This document shows positions 1 through 10,576 of a stretch of DNA of 64,000 nt, one piece after another (within the stretch, counting starts at the first letter, position 1; the number at the start of each line of letters is the position of its first letter). Source of the DNA: Comamonas granuli NBRC 101663 (GTDB lineage: Bacteria > Pseudomonadota > Gammaproteobacteria > Burkholderiales > Burkholderiaceae_C); contig NZ_BBJX01000004.1 in assembly GCF_000739995.1 (NCBI RefSeq), forward strand, positions 62,001-126,000, given 5' to 3'. Under the pieces are notes generated by a model. It did no database searches. It saw only the letters and a program-made list of their open reading frames with translations, and was not told where the DNA came from. Made by a program: the position numbers and the translations under genes.

Positions 1-158
1 GCCCCGCCGGCATGGAGCGCCCCGAGCGCGGCGAGCGCGAGGAGCGTGGCGAACGCCGTGAGCGCCGCGAGCGCGCCCCGCGCGAGCACCGCGAGCAGCA
101 GGTGCCTGCCATGCAGCAGGCCCCGGCCCAGGACGGCCAGGACGCTTCCCAGGAGTGA
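1..158 (+). CDS. C-terminal tail of an upstream protein, probably polynucleotide phosphorylase (partial)
   Basis: An open frame enters from the left edge (codons starting at base 3) and stops at TGA 156-158. About 51 residues are visible. They are strikingly rich in Arg and Glu, with repeated ERGERE/ERRER-type units, then a Gln/Ala/Pro-rich end finishing DASQE. No folded domain is visible; it looks like a disordered, charged tail. In relatives, rpsO-pnp lies just upstream of this quinone oxidoreductase-tpiA-secG-nuo block, and PNPases of this group carry charged tails after the S1 domain. The PNPase assignment therefore rests on context and composition only. Another RNA-binding protein with an RGE-type tail would look the same. 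Confidence 0.45.
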   Translation, partial: PAGMERPERGEREERGERRERRERAPREHREQQVPAMQQAPAQDGQDASQE

Positions 159-193
159 GTCCGGCGCCGCAGGCAGGCGCGCAGCGCTATGGT

Positions 194-240
194 ATTCGTA
201 GCTGCTCGCGCTTGCCTGGTAAGCGTTTCATGCCAAAAAC
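194..240 (+). repeat. Dispersed hairpin repeat, copy 1
   Basis: Contains the core GTAGCTGCTCGCGCTTG, a short loop, then AAGCG and ATGCCAAAAA. It matches the other six copies in this window (AGCTGCnnGCGCTT ... AAGCGCTnnAGGCC followed by T or A runs). It fills the gap between the upstream gene and the quinone oxidoreductase, so the in-frame N-terminal extension reading back to base 155 is repeat-derived and probably not protein. Confidence 0.6.
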
Positions 241-265
241 ACTTGTAAATTGCCCGTCCATGCTC

Positions 266-1258
266 ATGCAGGCCATCGAGATCTCCGCGTTCGGCGCCCC
301 CGAGGTGCTGCGCCTGTGCGAGCGTGTGCGGCCTGAGCCCGGGGCGGGTGAGGTGCTGATCCGCGTGCTCGCCAGCGGGGTCAACCGCCCCGACGTGCTG
401 CAGCGCAAGGGCCACTACCCCGCACCGCCCGGTGCCAGCGACCTGCCGGGCCTGGAGGTGGCGGGCGTGATCGAGGGCGGCGACGCCGCAGCCATGGCCG
501 CCCAGGGGCTGCGCCCCGGCGACCGCGTCTGCGCCCTGCTGGCCGGCGGGGGCTATGCCCAGTGGTGCGTGGCGCCCGTGCAGCAATGCCTGCCGGTGCC
601 CGCCGGCTGGAGCGACGCCGAGGCCGCAGCCCTGCCCGAGACCTTCTTCACCGTCTGGAGCAATGTGTTCGAGCGCGCGCGCCTGCAGCCCGGCGAAACC
701 CTGCTGGTGCAGGGCGGCAGCAGCGGCATCGGCGTGGCGGCCATCCAGCTGGGGCGGGCCTTCGGGGCCACGGTCATCGTCACCGCGGGCAGCGACGACA
801 AATGCGCCGCATGCCTGGCGCTGGGCGCGCACCATGCCATCAACTACCGCAGCCAGGACTTCGGGGCCGAGGCCTTGCGCCTCACCGCGGGCCGGGGCGT
901 GGACGTGGTGCTCGACATGGTGGCGGGCGCCTATGTGGCGCGCGAGGTCGACTGCCTGGCCGAGGACGGGCGCATTGCCATCATCGCCGTGCAGGGCGGG
1001 GTGCAGGCGGGCTTCGATGCCGGCAAGCTGCTGCGCCGGCGCCTGACCATCACCGGCTCCACGCTGCGCGCGCGCTCGGTGGACTTCAAGGGCGCTATCG
1101 CCCGTGCGCTGCATGCCCATGTCTGGCCGCTGCTGGAGTCGGGGGCCGTGCGCCCGGTGGTGCACAGCCGGTTTGCCGCGCGCGACGCGGCACAGGCCCA
1201 TGCCCTGATGGAGTCCAACCGCCATATCGGAAAAATCGTTTTGACGTGGGAGCCATGA
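266..1258 (+). CDS. NAD(P)H quinone oxidoreductase, PIG3/zeta-crystallin-like (MDR superfamily)
   Basis: A medium-chain dehydrogenase/reductase without zinc ligands, about 330 residues, expected to be a cytosolic NADPH-dependent quinone or enone reductase. The N-terminal GroES-like domain begins [10 protein letters not shown] and includes the [15 protein letters not shown] segment typical of the PIG3 branch. The Rossmann half carries the nucleotide-binding stretch [19 protein letters not shown] 266 is preferred because family members start at this point; ATG 260, two codons earlier, is also possible. Neither has a clear Shine-Dalgarno, and the longer frame to 155 runs through a repeat. Its stop overlaps the tpiA start (ATGA), so the two are translationally coupled. 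The physiological substrate cannot be read from sequence. Confidence 0.85.
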   Translation: MQAIEISAFGAPEVLRLCERVRPEPGAGEVLIRVLASGVNRPDVLQRKGHYPAPPGASDLPGLEVAGVIEGGDAAAMAAQGLRPGDRVCALLAGGGYAQWCVAPVQQCLPVPAGWSDAEAAALPETFFTVWSNVFERARLQPGETLLVQGGSSGIGVAAIQLGRAFGATVIVTAGSDDKCAACLALGAHHAINYRSQDFGAEALRLTAGRGVDVVLDMVAGAYVAREVDCLAEDGRIAIIAVQGGVQAGFDAGKLLRRRLTITGSTLRARSVDFKGAIARALHAHVWPLLESGAVRPVVHSRFAARDAAQAHALMESNRHIGKIVLTWEP

Positions 1259-1998
1259 TGAAAAAACTCATTGCAGGCAACTGGAAGATGAACGGCAGCC
1301 TGGCCGCCAACGACGCGCTGGTGCGTGCCCTGCTGGGCGGCCTGGGCACGGCGGCGTGCGATGTCGCCGTGGCCGTGCCGGCCCCCTATCTGGCCCAGGT
1401 GCAGGCGCTGGCAACAGGCACGCCGCTGCAATTGGCGGCGCAGGACGTATCGCAGCATGAGTCCGGCGCCTACACCGGCGAATGGTCGGCCGCCATGCTG
1501 CGCGAGTTCGGCGTGCGCTACACCCTGGTGGGCCATTCCGAGCGCCGCCAGTACCACGGCGAGAGCGACGCCGTGGTGGCCGCCAAGGCCCAGCGTGCGC
1601 TGGCCGCGGGCATCACGCCCATCGTCTGCGTCGGCGAGACGCTGGCGCAGCGTGAAGCGGGCGACACCGAGTCCGTGGTGCGGCGCCAACTGGCGGCGGT
1701 CATCCACGTCAACGGCCACTGCATCAGCGAAGTGGTCGTGGCCTACGAGCCCGTCTGGGCCATCGGCACGGGCCGGACGGCCACGCCCGAACAGGCGCAG
1801 CAGGTGCACGACGTGCTGCGCGCGCAGCTCGCGGCGGCCAGCCCCCATGCCGCCAAGATCCGGCTGCTCTACGGCGGCAGCATGAACGCGGGCAACGCCG
1901 CGCAACTGCTGGAGCAGCCCGACATCGACGGCGGCCTGGTGGGCGGCGCGTCGCTCAAGGCGGCAGATTTCTTGCAGATCATCGCTGCAGCTCAATAA
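1258..1998 (+). CDS. tpiA: Triose-phosphate isomerase
   Basis: Interconverts dihydroxyacetone phosphate and glyceraldehyde 3-phosphate in glycolysis and gluconeogenesis. About 246 residues, the usual bacterial length. Seen directly: the N-terminal AGNWKMNGS with the substrate-binding Asn and Lys, the catalytic His in [13 protein letters not shown], the catalytic Glu in [12 protein letters not shown] with the flexible loop 6 following, and the phosphate-binding [10 protein letters not shown] and GGLVGGASL segments. Two adjacent ATGs exist (1255 and 1258). The second is chosen because GGGAG at 1248-1252 lies at a better distance from it. It lies directly ahead of secG and the complex I operon. 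Confidence 0.97.
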   Translation: MKKLIAGNWKMNGSLAANDALVRALLGGLGTAACDVAVAVPAPYLAQVQALATGTPLQLAAQDVSQHESGAYTGEWSAAMLREFGVRYTLVGHSERRQYHGESDAVVAAKAQRALAAGITPIVCVGETLAQREAGDTESVVRRQLAAVIHVNGHCISEVVVAYEPVWAIGTGRTATPEQAQQVHDVLRAQLAAASPHAAKIRLLYGGSMNAGNAAQLLEQPDIDGGLVGGASLKAADFLQIIAAAQ

Positions 1999-2038
1999 AC
2001 AAGCGCGGATGGCGCTATCGAATCAGGAGTAATCGAGA

Positions 2039-2449
2039 ATGAACTTGCTAGCGAATGTGGTATTGACGGTCCAGATCCTGTCCGCGCTGGGCGTGATCGG
2101 GCTGGTGCTGATCCAGCATGGCAAGGGGGCGGACATGGGCGCGGCCTTTGGCAGCGGCAGCTCGGGCAGCCTGTTTGGTGCCACGGGCGGGGCCAACTTC
2201 CTCTCGCGCAGCACGGCGGCGCTGGCGGCGGTGTTCTTCGTCTGCACGCTGGCCCTGGCCTACATGGGCAATGCCCGTCCGGCAAGCACCGGCAGCGTGC
2301 TCGAAGGCCCGGCCGCAGCCGCGCCTGCGCCTGCCGCACCCGATACGGGCTCGGCCGCCGCCATTCCCGGTGCTGCAACGCCGGCCGCACCCGCGGTGCA
2401 GGAGCCTGCATCGGCGGCTTCTGGCGCAGGTCAAACCCCGGCAAAATAA
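2039..2449 (+). CDS. secG: Preprotein translocase subunit SecG
   Basis: Small integral membrane partner of SecYE that assists SecA-driven protein export. 136 residues. Two hydrophobic helices are visible, VVLTVQILSALGVIGLVLIQ and the stretch around AALAAVFFVCTLALAYMG. Between them is the conserved HGKGADMGAAFGSGSSGSLFG loop region. The C-terminal ~45 residues are Ala/Pro-rich and low-complexity, probably a disordered cytoplasmic tail longer than in E. coli. A good ribosome site (CAGGAG) precedes ATG 2039. The secG-tRNA-Leu(GAG) order that follows is the same as secG-leuU in E. coli. Confidence 0.95.
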   Translation: MNLLANVVLTVQILSALGVIGLVLIQHGKGADMGAAFGSGSSGSLFGATGGANFLSRSTAALAAVFFVCTLALAYMGNARPASTGSVLEGPAAAAPAPAAPDTGSAAAIPGAATPAAPAVQEPASAASGAGQTPAK

Positions 2450-2496
2450 AGCACCGGGATATGTGGATTTCTCCCCGTAACAGGGTTTTTCCGGGG

Positions 2497-2502
2497 TAGA
2501 AT
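2497..2502 (+). promoter_or_regulatory. Candidate -10 element ahead of tRNA-Leu
   Basis: TAGAAT lies about 59 bases upstream of the tRNA 5' end, a plausible spot for a dedicated tRNA/nuo promoter inside the secG-nuoA interval. No convincing -35 box is seen at the usual distance, so this is weak. Similar TAGAAT motifs precede mutL and both EAL-HDOD genes. Confidence 0.25.
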
Positions 2503-2560
2503 CTAGGTCTGTCTGGGAAGCCAAAACCGCTCAGGTCCTCATGCCACCCAGACACGACAA

Positions 2561-2645
2561 GCCGTCGTGGTGAAATTGGTAGACACGCTATCTTGAGGGG
2601 GTAGTGGCGAAAGCTGTGCGAGTTCGAGTCTCGCCGACGGCACCA
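2561..2645 (+). tRNA. tRNA-Leu (anticodon GAG)
   Basis: An 85-base class II tRNA with encoded CCA. The acceptor stem GCCGTCG/CGACGGC (2561-2567 with 2635-2641) pairs perfectly, the discriminator is A2642 and CCA is 2643-2645. The anticodon stem CTATC/GGTAG closes the loop TTGAGGG, giving anticodon GAG, which reads CUC and CUU. The T arm GCGAG-TTCGAGT-CTCGC is canonical, and a short variable arm sits between anticodon and T arms. It lies between secG and nuoA, as leuU lies after secG in E. coli. Confidence 0.96.
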
Positions 2646-2726
2646 AACAACAAGCAAACAGGCCTGTCCGCATGTTCCGGTCTGCGAACGTGCTGGGCGA
2701 GGCTCAACGGTGAGCGCATCCACAAG

Positions 2727-3086
2727 ATGAACCTCGATCAATATCTCCCCGTCCTCCTGTTCATCTTGGTGGGTCTGGCAGTCGGGGTTGTCCCCCTTGC
2801 TCTGGGCTACATCCTCGGCCCCAACCGTCCCGACCCCGCCAAGAACTCGCCCTACGAGTGCGGCTTCGAGGCCTTCGAGGATGCGCGCATGAAGTTCGAC
2901 GTGCGCTACTACCTCGTCGCCATTCTCTTCATTCTTTTCGACCTGGAAATCGCCTTCCTGTTTCCCTGGGCTGTGTCCCTGCAGGAGGTGGGTGTCACGG
3001 GTTTTGTGGCGGTCTTGATTTTCCTGGCCGTGCTGGTCGTTGGCTTCGCCTATGAGTGGAAAAAAGGCGCCCTCGACTGGGAATGA
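2727..3086 (+). CDS. nuoA: NADH-quinone oxidoreductase subunit A
   Basis: Membrane subunit of complex I at the junction between peripheral and membrane arms. 119 residues with three hydrophobic helices. The conserved loop [22 protein letters not shown] is recognisable; its Cys is on the loop that becomes exposed in the deactive enzyme. The start is ATG 2727 (MNLDQYLP). An in-frame extension further upstream reads through the tRNA and is not real. First gene of the nuoA-N operon. Confidence 0.96.
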   Translation: MNLDQYLPVLLFILVGLAVGVVPLALGYILGPNRPDPAKNSPYECGFEAFEDARMKFDVRYYLVAILFILFDLEIAFLFPWAVSLQEVGVTGFVAVLIFLAVLVVGFAYEWKKGALDWE

Positions 3087-3110
3087 TCGGCTCGCACGAG
3101 GATTGACGCA

Positions 3111-3590
3111 ATGATTGAAGGCGTGATGAAGGAAGGCTTTATCACCACGAGCTATGACTCCGTGGTGAACTGGGCCAAGACGGGTTCGCTCTGGCCCATG
3201 ACCTTTGGTCTGGCCTGCTGTGCGGTGGAGATGATGCATGCCGCCGCGGCGCGCTATGACATCGGCCGCTTCGGTGCCGAGGTGTTCCGTGCCAGTCCGC
3301 GCCAGTCGGACCTGATGATTGTTGCGGGCACGCTGTGCAACAAGATGGCGCCGGCCCTGCGCAAGGTCTACGACCAGATGAGCGAGCCCCGCTGGGTGCT
3401 CTCCATGGGCTCGTGTGCCAATGGCGGTGGCTACTACCACTACAGCTATTCCGTGGTGCGCGGCTGCGACCGCATCGTGCCGGTGGACGTGTACGTGCCC
3501 GGCTGCCCGCCCACGGCCGAGGCGCTGCTCTACGGCATCATCCAGTTGCAGCAGAAGATCCGCCGCACCAACACCATTGCACGCGCCTGA
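3111..3590 (+). CDS. nuoB: NADH-quinone oxidoreductase subunit B
   Basis: Carries the terminal iron-sulfur cluster N2, which hands electrons to quinone at the arm interface. 159 residues. The four ligands are present: the tandem Cys pair in [10 protein letters not shown] (C36, C37), the Cys of GSCANGGG (C102) and the Cys of [12 protein letters not shown] (C132). Lies 24 bases after nuoA and 10 before nuoC. Length and motifs are standard. Confidence 0.97.
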   Translation: MIEGVMKEGFITTSYDSVVNWAKTGSLWPMTFGLACCAVEMMHAAAARYDIGRFGAEVFRASPRQSDLMIVAGTLCNKMAPALRKVYDQMSEPRWVLSMGSCANGGGYYHYSYSVVRGCDRIVPVDVYVPGCPPTAEALLYGIIQLQQKIRRTNTIARA

Positions 3591-3600
3591 GGGGAGGGCC

Positions 3601-4209
3601 ATGACTTCTGTAGCCATTCGTCCCGAGGAGCTCCGGGAAAACGTCGCCCAGGCGCTGGGTGCGCTGGCGCGCTCGGTCACGCTGGCGCGCGGCGAGGTCA
3701 CGGTGGTCGTTGCGGCTGCCGACTACCTGCAGGCCATGCAGACCCTGCGCGACGCGCCTGCCTGCCGCTTCGAGCAGCTCATCGACCTGTGCGGCGTGGA
3801 CTATTCCGCTTACGGCGATGGTGCGTGGGAGGGGCTGCGCTACGCCGTGGTGGTGCATTTGCTCTCCGTCGGCCTGAACCAGCGCGTGCGCGTGCGCGTG
3901 TTCTGCCCGCAGGACGACATGCCGGTGCTGCCGTCGGTGGGTGGCCTGTGGGCGTCGGCCCTGTGGTTCGAGCGCGAGGCCTTCGACTTGTACGGCATCG
4001 TGTTCGACGGGCACGGCGACCTGCGCCGCATCCTGACCGACTACGGTTTCATCGGCCACCCGTTCCGCAAGGATTTCCCGCTCTCGGGCCATGTGGAGAT
4101 GCGCTACGACCAGGAGCAGCGCCGCGTGGTCTACGAGCCGGTGAGCATCGAGCCGCGCGAGATCACGCCGCGCATCATCCGCGAAGAGAACTACGGAGGC
4201 CTGCACTGA
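3601..4209 (+). CDS. nuoC: NADH-quinone oxidoreductase subunit C
   Basis: Peripheral-arm 30-kDa-type subunit, 202 residues, without cofactors; it packs NuoD against the rest of the arm. The family signature ERE(A)FDLYGI and the following HPDLRRIL-like stretch (here [14 protein letters not shown]) are visible, as is [19 protein letters not shown]. It is a separate gene, not fused to nuoD as in E. coli. The ribosome site GAGGGGAGG directly precedes ATG 3601. Confidence 0.96.
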   Translation: MTSVAIRPEELRENVAQALGALARSVTLARGEVTVVVAAADYLQAMQTLRDAPACRFEQLIDLCGVDYSAYGDGAWEGLRYAVVVHLLSVGLNQRVRVRVFCPQDDMPVLPSVGGLWASALWFEREAFDLYGIVFDGHGDLRRILTDYGFIGHPFRKDFPLSGHVEMRYDQEQRRVVYEPVSIEPREITPRIIREENYGGLH

Positions 4210-4237
4210 GGCGCCCGTCGCCTTCCAGTGTTTCACC

Positions 4238-5491
4238 ATGGCTGAAATCAAGAACTACACCCTGAACCTCGGGCCGCAGCACCCCGCAGCCCACGGCGTG
4301 CTGCGCCTCGTTCTGGAACTCGACGGCGAGGTCGTGCAGCGCGCCGACCCGCACATCGGCCTGCTGCACCGCGCCACCGAGAAGCTGGCCGAGCACAAGA
4401 CCTACATCCAGTCGCTGCCCTACATGGACCGTCTCGATTACGTGTCCATGATGTGCAACGAGCACGCCTATTGCCTGGCCATTGAAAAGCTCCTGGGCAT
4501 CGAGGTGCCGCTGCGCGCGCAGTACATCCGCGTGATGTTCTCCGAGATCACGCGCCTGCTCAACCACCTGATGTGGCTGGGTTCGCACGGCAATGACTGC
4601 GGCAGCTCGACCATTCTGATCTACACCTTCCGCGAGCGCGAAGACCTGTTCGATATGTACGAGGCGGTGTCGGGCGCGCGCATGCATGCGGCCTATTTCC
4701 GCCCCGGTGGCGTGTACCGCGACCTGCCCGACAGCATGCCGCAGTACCAGGAGAGCCGCATCCGCAGCGCTAAGGCCGTGCAGGAGCGCAACGCCAACCG
4801 CCAGGGTTCGCTGCTGGACTTCATTGAGGATTTCACGCGCCGCTTCCCCGGCTATGTGGATGAATACGAAACCCTGCTGACCGACAACCGCATCTGGAAG
4901 CAGCGCACCGTGGGCATCGGCGTGGTCACGCCCGAGCGTGCCCTGAACCTGGGCATGACGGGCCCCATGCTGCGCGGCTCGGGCATCGCCTGGGACCTGC
5001 GCAAGAAGCAGCCCTACGAGGTCTACGACCGCATGGACTTCGACATCCCTGTGGGCAAGACGGGCGACTGCTACGACCGCTACCTCGTGCGCGTGCAGGA
5101 GATGCGTGAGTCCAACCGCATCATCCAGCAGTGCGTCGCCTGGCTGCGTGCGAATCCGGGCCCGGTCATCGTGGACAACCACAAGGTGGCGCCGCCCGCG
5201 CGCGAACGCATGAAGTTCGGCATGGAGGACTTGATCCACCACTTCAAGCTGTTCTCGGAAGGCTTTTGCGCGCCCGAGGGCGAGGCCTACGCAGCGGTCG
5301 AGCATCCCAAGGGCGAGTTCGGCATCTACCTGGTGAGCGACGGTGCGAACAAGCCCTACCGCCTGAAGATCCGCGCGCCCGGCTTTGTGCATCTGGCCAC
5401 CATGGATGAAATGGCGCGCGGCCACATGCTGGCGGACGTGATCGCCATCATCGGAACCATGGATATCGTGTTCGGAGAGATTGACCGATGA
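4238..5491 (+). CDS. nuoD: NADH-quinone oxidoreductase subunit D
   Basis: The 49-kDa subunit, related to NiFe hydrogenase large subunits, that forms the quinone-binding cavity with NuoB. 417 residues. The N-terminal [14 protein letters not shown] contains the conserved quinone-site His, and [20 protein letters not shown] and the C-terminal [14 protein letters not shown] are all characteristic. The stop overlaps the nuoE start (ATGA), so translation is coupled. Confidence 0.97.
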   Translation: MAEIKNYTLNLGPQHPAAHGVLRLVLELDGEVVQRADPHIGLLHRATEKLAEHKTYIQSLPYMDRLDYVSMMCNEHAYCLAIEKLLGIEVPLRAQYIRVMFSEITRLLNHLMWLGSHGNDCGSSTILIYTFREREDLFDMYEAVSGARMHAAYFRPGGVYRDLPDSMPQYQESRIRSAKAVQERNANRQGSLLDFIEDFTRRFPGYVDEYETLLTDNRIWKQRTVGIGVVTPERALNLGMTGPMLRGSGIAWDLRKKQPYEVYDRMDFDIPVGKTGDCYDRYLVRVQEMRESNRIIQQCVAWLRANPGPVIVDNHKVAPPARERMKFGMEDLIHHFKLFSEGFCAPEGEAYAAVEHPKGEFGIYLVSDGANKPYRLKIRAPGFVHLATMDEMARGHMLADVIAIIGTMDIVFGEIDR

Positions 5492-5979
5492 TTACCGAAG
5501 CGACCAAGGCGCGTTTTGCGCGCGAAGTGGCCAAGTACCCGGCTGAGCAGAAACAATCTGCCGTGATGGCCTGCCTGGCCATCGTCCAGCAGGAGCAGGG
5601 CTATGTCAGCCAGGAGAGCGAGGCAGAGATTGCCGCCTACCTGGGCATGCCCGAGATCGCCGTCCATGAAGTGACGACCTTCTACAACATGTACAACCAG
5701 CAGCCGGTGGGCAAGTACAAGCTCAACGTGTGCACCAACCTGCCGTGCCTGCTGCGCGATGGCGGCAAGGCGCTGGAGCATCTGGAGCACAAGCTGGGCA
5801 TTGCAGCGGGCGAGACCACGCAGGACGGCATGTTCACCCTGCAACAGTGCGAATGCCTGGGCGCCTGCGCCGACGCACCGGTCATGCTGGTCAACGATCG
5901 CAGCATGTGCAGCTTCATGAGCGCCGACAAGCTCGACCAGCTGGTCGATGGCCTGCGTGCAGCGGAGGGCCAGGCATGA
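5488..5979 (+). CDS. nuoE: NADH-quinone oxidoreductase subunit E
   Basis: The 24-kDa flavoprotein-module subunit with a thioredoxin-like [2Fe-2S] domain (cluster N1a). 163 residues. Ligands are visible as C82 and C87 in VCTNLPCLL and C123 and C127 in [11 protein letters not shown]. An upstream helical region with [12 protein letters not shown] is typical. It overlaps nuoD at its start and nuoF at its end, each by four bases. Confidence 0.96.
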   Translation: MITEATKARFAREVAKYPAEQKQSAVMACLAIVQQEQGYVSQESEAEIAAYLGMPEIAVHEVTTFYNMYNQQPVGKYKLNVCTNLPCLLRDGGKALEHLEHKLGIAAGETTQDGMFTLQQCECLGACADAPVMLVNDRSMCSFMSADKLDQLVDGLRAAEGQA

Positions 5980-7331
5980 GCACGGCAGCACAGGTGCTTT
6001 CCCAGTTCCAGGCCAGCGGCGTGGAGACCTGCTTTCACGATCGGCACATCGAGCCGCAGATTTACGCGGGCCTGGATGGCAAGAACTGGAGTCTCAAGGA
6101 CTACGAGGCGCGCGGTGGCTACCAGGCGCTGCGCAAGATCCTGGGCAAGGACGGCGGCGAAGGGCTGACGCAGGACCAGGTCATTGCCACCGTCAAGGAA
6201 TCCGGTCTGCGCGGCCGCGGCGGCGCGGGTTTCCCCACGGGTCTCAAGTGGAGCTTCATGCCGCGCCAGTTCCCGGGGCAGAAGTACCTGGCATGCAACT
6301 CCGACGAGGGCGAGCCCGGGACCTGCAAGGACCGCGACATCCTGATGTACAACCCGCACATCGTCATCGAGGGCATGATCATCGGTGGCTATGCCATGGG
6401 CATCAGCGTGGGCTACAACTACATCCACGGTGAGATCTTCCAAGTGTACGAGCGCTTTGAGGCCGCCCTGGAAGAGGCCCGTGCAGCAGGCTACCTGGGC
6501 GACAACATCCTGGGCAGCAACTTCAGCTTCCAGCTCCACGCCCACCACGGTTTCGGTGCCTACATCTGCGGCGAGGAGACGGCCCTGCTGGAGTCGCTGG
6601 AGGGCAAGAAGGGCCAACCGCGCTTCAAGCCACCGTTCCCGGCGAGCTTCGGCCTGTACGGCAAGCCCACCACCATCAACAACACCGAGACCTTTGCGGC
6701 GGTGCCCTGGATCATCCGCAACGGCGGCGCAGCCTACCTGGCCTGCGGCAAGCCGAACAATGGCGGCACCAAGATTTTCTCGGTCAGCGGCGACGTCGAG
6801 CGCCCCGGCAACTATGAAGTTCCGCTGGGGACGCCTTTTGCCACGCTGCTGGAGCTGGCGGGCGGCGTGCGCAAGGGCCGTCAGCTCAAGGCGGTGATTC
6901 CCGGCGGCTCGTCCTCCCCGGTGCTGCCGGCATCCATCATCATGGAATGCACCATGGATTACGACTCCATCGCCAAGGCGGGGTCCATGCTGGGTTCGGG
7001 CGCCGTCATCGTGATGGACGACAGCCGCTGCATGGTCGAGTCGCTCAAGCGTCTGTCGTACTTCTACATGCACGAGTCCTGCGGCCAGTGCACGCCCTGC
7101 CGCGAGGGCACGGGCTGGCTGTGGCGCCTGGTGGACCGCATCCACCGCGGCGATGGCCGTCCGTCGGACATGGACGTGCTCGACAACGTGGCGGCCAACA
7201 TCATGGGCCGCACCATTTGTGCGCTGGGCGACGCTGCGGCCATGCCCGTGCGTGCCATGCTCAAGCACTACCGACATGAATTCGCGGCCATGATCCGCAC
7301 CCCGAATCCGCAGGGCGCAGGCTCCGCCTGA
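5976..7331 (+). CDS. nuoF: NADH-quinone oxidoreductase subunit F (NADH-binding)
   Basis: The 51-kDa subunit that oxidises NADH with FMN and passes electrons to cluster N3. 451 residues from ATG 5976, which overlaps the nuoE stop. The NADH/FMN glycine-rich loop [13 protein letters not shown] is at residues 80-92 and [13 protein letters not shown] near 198. The [4Fe-4S] ligands are the three Cys of [11 protein letters not shown] (C369, C372, C375) plus C415 in RTICALGD. The frame open further upstream is an artefact. Confidence 0.97.
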   Translation: MSTAAQVLSQFQASGVETCFHDRHIEPQIYAGLDGKNWSLKDYEARGGYQALRKILGKDGGEGLTQDQVIATVKESGLRGRGGAGFPTGLKWSFMPRQFPGQKYLACNSDEGEPGTCKDRDILMYNPHIVIEGMIIGGYAMGISVGYNYIHGEIFQVYERFEAALEEARAAGYLGDNILGSNFSFQLHAHHGFGAYICGEETALLESLEGKKGQPRFKPPFPASFGLYGKPTTINNTETFAAVPWIIRNGGAAYLACGKPNNGGTKIFSVSGDVERPGNYEVPLGTPFATLLELAGGVRKGRQLKAVIPGGSSSPVLPASIIMECTMDYDSIAKAGSMLGSGAVIVMDDSRCMVESLKRLSYFYMHESCGQCTPCREGTGWLWRLVDRIHRGDGRPSDMDVLDNVAANIMGRTICALGDAAAMPVRAMLKHYRHEFAAMIRTPNPQGAGSA

Positions 7332-7346
7332 TCGCGAGAAAAGCAT

Positions 7347-9488
7347 ATGGTTGAAATCGAACTCGATGGCCAGAAGGTGGAAGTGGCCGAAGGCAGCATG
7401 GTGATGCATGCCGCCGAGAAGGCTGGCACCTACATCCCGCATTTCTGCTACCACAAGAAGCTGTCCATTGCGGCCAACTGCCGCATGTGCCTAGTGGACG
7501 TGGAAAAGGCCCCCAAGCCCATGCCGGCCTGCGCCACGCCCGTGACGCAGGGCATGATCGTGCGCACCAAGAGCGACAAGGCCATCCATGCCCAGAAATC
7601 GGTCATGGAGTTCCTGCTCATCAACCACCCGCTGGACTGCCCCATCTGCGACCAGGGCGGTGAATGCCAGTTGCAGGACCTGGCGGTGGGCTACGGCGCC
7701 TCGTCCTCGCGCTACGAAGAGGAAAAGCGCGTGGTCAAGCCCAAGGAGGTGAGCCCGCTCATCTCCATGCAGGAGATGACACGCTGCATCCACTGCACCC
7801 GCTGCGTGCGCTTCGGTCAGGAGATCGCTGGCGACATGGAGCTCGGCATGGTCCACCGCGGCGAGCACTCCGAGATCACCACCGTCAAAGGCGACACCAT
7901 CGACTCGGAGCTGTCGGGCAACATGATCGACATCTGCCCGGTCGGCGCACTCACGAGCAAGCCGTTCCGCTACAGCGCACGCACCTGGGAGCTCTCGCGC
8001 CGCAAGTCGGTGAGTCCGCACGACTCCACGGGTGCCAACCTGATCGTCCAGGTCAAGAACCACAAGGTCATGCGCGTCCTGCCGTTCGAGAACGAGGACG
8101 TGAACGAATGCTGGATCGCCGACCGGGACCGCTTCTCCTACGAAGCGCTCAATGGCGAGGAGCGCCTCACGCGCCCCATGCTCAAGCAGGGCGGCCAGTG
8201 GCAGGAAGTGGATTGGCAGACAGCCCTCGAATACGTGGCCAACGGCCTGCGTTGCATCACCAAGGACCATGGCCCGAGCGCCATTGGCGCCTTGGCCAGC
8301 CCGCACAGCACGCTTGAAGAGCTGTATCTGGCAGGCGCTCTGGTGCGTGGCCTGGGCAGCGAAAACATTGACCACCGCCTGCGCCATGCGGACCTGCGCC
8401 AGGCCCAGGGCGTGCGCTGGCTGGGGCGTTCGGTGGCATCGCTCTCGCAACTGCAGTCGGTGCTGGTCGTGGGCTCGTACCTGCGCAAGGACCATCCGCT
8501 GTTTGCCCAGCGCATCCGCCAGGCGGCGCGCAAGGGCTGCACCGTCACGGCCATCGACTCGGCGGTGCGCGACTGGGCGCTACCCGTGGCGCACACGCTG
8601 GTGGCCGCGCCTGGCGCCTGGCTGCAGGCCCTGGCCGATGTGGCGGCTGCCGTGGCCCAGGAGAAGGGCGTGAACGCTCCCGTCGCGGGTGGCCGCGGCG
8701 ATGAGCCCACCGCACGCGCCATCGCCCAGGCCCTGCTGCAAGGCGAGCAAAAGGCCGTGCTGCTCGGCAACGCCGCGGCGCACCATGCCCAGGCGAGCGA
8801 GCTGCTGGCGCTGGCGGGCTGGATTGCCGGCCAGGTGGGCGCCACCGTGGGCTACCTCACCGAGGCCGCGAACACCGTGGGCGCGCAATGGATGCGCGCA
8901 CTGCCTGGCGCAGGTGGCCTGGACGCCGTGCAGATGCTGCAAGGCGGGCTCAAGGGCCTGTTCCTGCTCAATACCGAGCCGGTCTTCGACAGCGCCGCGG
9001 GCGCCCGGGCCGTGGCCGATCTGGGCCGGGTCGATATGGTCGTGACCTTGAGCCCCTTCAAGACCAACCTGGAATTCAGCGACGTGCTGTTGCCCATTGC
9101 GCCGTTCACGGAAACCTCGGGCAGTTTCGTCAATGCCGAAGGCCGGCTGCAGTCCTTCCACGCCGTGGTCCGTCCGCTGGCCGAGACGCGCCCGGCCTGG
9201 AAGGTGCTGCGCGTGCTGGGCAACCTCATGGAACTGCAGGGCTTCGATTTCGAAACTTCGCAGGACGTGCTGGCCCGTGCCACGGGTGCGGCAGCCGGTG
9301 AGCTCACCCAGGTGCCGGCAGCGCTGCTCGACAACACCTGCCAGGCCCTGCCGGCATCGGTGGCTCCTGCCGACATGCCCGCGCCGGTGGTGGCCTCCAT
9401 TTACCAGCTCGACGGGCTGGTGCGCCGCGCAGGCTCCCTGCAGTTGACGGCCGATGCCCGCCAGGCCCGTGAAGGAGTGGCAGCATGA
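7347..9488 (+). CDS. nuoG: NADH-quinone oxidoreductase subunit G
   Basis: The 75-kDa subunit, 713 residues, holding the electron wire of the peripheral arm. Ligands seen: [2Fe-2S] N1b (C34, C45, C48, C62), N5 (H94, C98, C101, C107) and N4 (C147, C150, C153, C197 in DICPVGAL). The molybdopterin-oxidoreductase-like remainder lacks any recognisable metal site, as is normal for NuoG. It is shorter than E. coli NuoG (about 900 residues), as expected if the extra E. coli C-terminal region and cluster N7 are absent. Ends in a four-base overlap with nuoH. Confidence 0.96.
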   Translation: MVEIELDGQKVEVAEGSMVMHAAEKAGTYIPHFCYHKKLSIAANCRMCLVDVEKAPKPMPACATPVTQGMIVRTKSDKAIHAQKSVMEFLLINHPLDCPICDQGGECQLQDLAVGYGASSSRYEEEKRVVKPKEVSPLISMQEMTRCIHCTRCVRFGQEIAGDMELGMVHRGEHSEITTVKGDTIDSELSGNMIDICPVGALTSKPFRYSARTWELSRRKSVSPHDSTGANLIVQVKNHKVMRVLPFENEDVNECWIADRDRFSYEALNGEERLTRPMLKQGGQWQEVDWQTALEYVANGLRCITKDHGPSAIGALASPHSTLEELYLAGALVRGLGSENIDHRLRHADLRQAQGVRWLGRSVASLSQLQSVLVVGSYLRKDHPLFAQRIRQAARKGCTVTAIDSAVRDWALPVAHTLVAAPGAWLQALADVAAAVAQEKGVNAPVAGGRGDEPTARAIAQALLQGEQKAVLLGNAAAHHAQASELLALAGWIAGQVGATVGYLTEAANTVGAQWMRALPGAGGLDAVQMLQGGLKGLFLLNTEPVFDSAAGARAVADLGRVDMVVTLSPFKTNLEFSDVLLPIAPFTETSGSFVNAEGRLQSFHAVVRPLAETRPAWKVLRVLGNLMELQGFDFETSQDVLARATGAAAGELTQVPAALLDNTCQALPASVAPADMPAPVVASIYQLDGLVRRAGSLQLTADARQAREGVAA

Positions 9489-10561
9489 TCGACGCGATCT
9501 ACAACTACGGCCTGAACCTTCTGGCGCAGACCTGGTGGACCGGGGTGGCTTGGCCTGTGCTCTGGAATCTCATCAAAATCGTGGTGCTGCTGCTGCCCCT
9601 GATGGGTGCGGTGGCGTACATCACGCTGTGGGAGCGCAAACTCCTGGGCTTTATGCAGGTGCGCCATGGCCCCAACCGCGTGGGTCCGCTGGGCCTGCTG
9701 CAGCCCATTGCCGACGCGCTCAAGCTGCTGACCAAGGAAATCATCCAGCCCAGCGCCTCGGCCAAGGGCCTGTTCGTTCTCGGGCCGGTCATGGCCATCA
9801 TGCCGGCCCTGGCCGCCTGGGTGGTGATTCCCTTCGGCCCCGAAGTGGCGCTGACGAACATCAACGCCGGTCTGCTGCTGCTCATGGCCATCACCTCCAT
9901 CGAGGTGTACGGTGTGATCATTGCCGGCTGGGCGTCGAACTCCAAGTACGCCTTCCTGGGAGCGCTGCGTGCCTCGGCCCAGATGGTGAGCTACGAAATC
10001 GCCATGGGCTTCTGCTTCCTGGTGGTCGTCATGGTCACGGGCAGCATGAACCTCACCGACATCGTGCTGACGCAGTCGCGCGGCATGGGGGCGAACATGG
10101 GCCTGAACTTCCTCTCCTGGAACTGGTTGCCCCTGCTGCCCATTTGCGTGGTCTACATGATTTCCGTCGTGGCGGAAACCAACCGCCACCCCTTCGACGT
10201 GGTCGAGGGCGAAGCCGAAATCGTCGCGGGCCACATGGTCGAGTATTCGGGCATGGGCTTCGCCATCTTCTTCCTGGCGGAATATGCCAGCATGTGGCTG
10301 GTCTCCATCCTGACCGTGCTGATGTTCTTTGGCGGCTGGCAAGCGCCAGTGGCTGCGCTGGACTTCATCCCGGGCTGGATCTGGCTGGGCATCAAGACCT
10401 TCGTGGCCATCTCCATGTTCATCTGGATCCGTGCCACCTTCCCCCGGTTCCGCTATGACCAGATCATGCGCCTGGGCTGGAAGATCTTCATTCCGGTCAC
10501 CCTGGTGTGGCTGCTGATCGTCGGGGGCTGGCTGCTCTCGCCGTGGAATATCTGGAAATAA
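9485..10561 (+). CDS. nuoH: NADH-quinone oxidoreductase subunit H
   Basis: Membrane subunit (ND1) that completes the quinone channel and couples it to proton pumping. 358 residues with about eight hydrophobic helices. Diagnostic stretches are [20 protein letters not shown] and [19 protein letters not shown] near the N-terminus and [21 protein letters not shown] in the Glu-rich loop facing quinone. It overlaps nuoG by four bases. Confidence 0.97.
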   Translation: MIDAIYNYGLNLLAQTWWTGVAWPVLWNLIKIVVLLLPLMGAVAYITLWERKLLGFMQVRHGPNRVGPLGLLQPIADALKLLTKEIIQPSASAKGLFVLGPVMAIMPALAAWVVIPFGPEVALTNINAGLLLLMAITSIEVYGVIIAGWASNSKYAFLGALRASAQMVSYEIAMGFCFLVVVMVTGSMNLTDIVLTQSRGMGANMGLNFLSWNWLPLLPICVVYMISVVAETNRHPFDVVEGEAEIVAGHMVEYSGMGFAIFFLAEYASMWLVSILTVLMFFGGWQAPVAALDFIPGWIWLGIKTFVAISMFIWIRATFPRFRYDQIMRLGWKIFIPVTLVWLLIVGGWLLSPWNIWK

Positions 10562-10576
10562 GGCGGGGACACACCC

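Noticed and set aside
1990-2030. Possible remnant of the dispersed repeat between tpiA and secG
   Set aside because: Only CAAGCGC and GGCGCTATC words match; too short to separate from chance.
2604-3086. nuoA with a long N-terminal extension
   Set aside because: The extension translates the tRNA-Leu gene; NuoA length and start point to ATG 2727.
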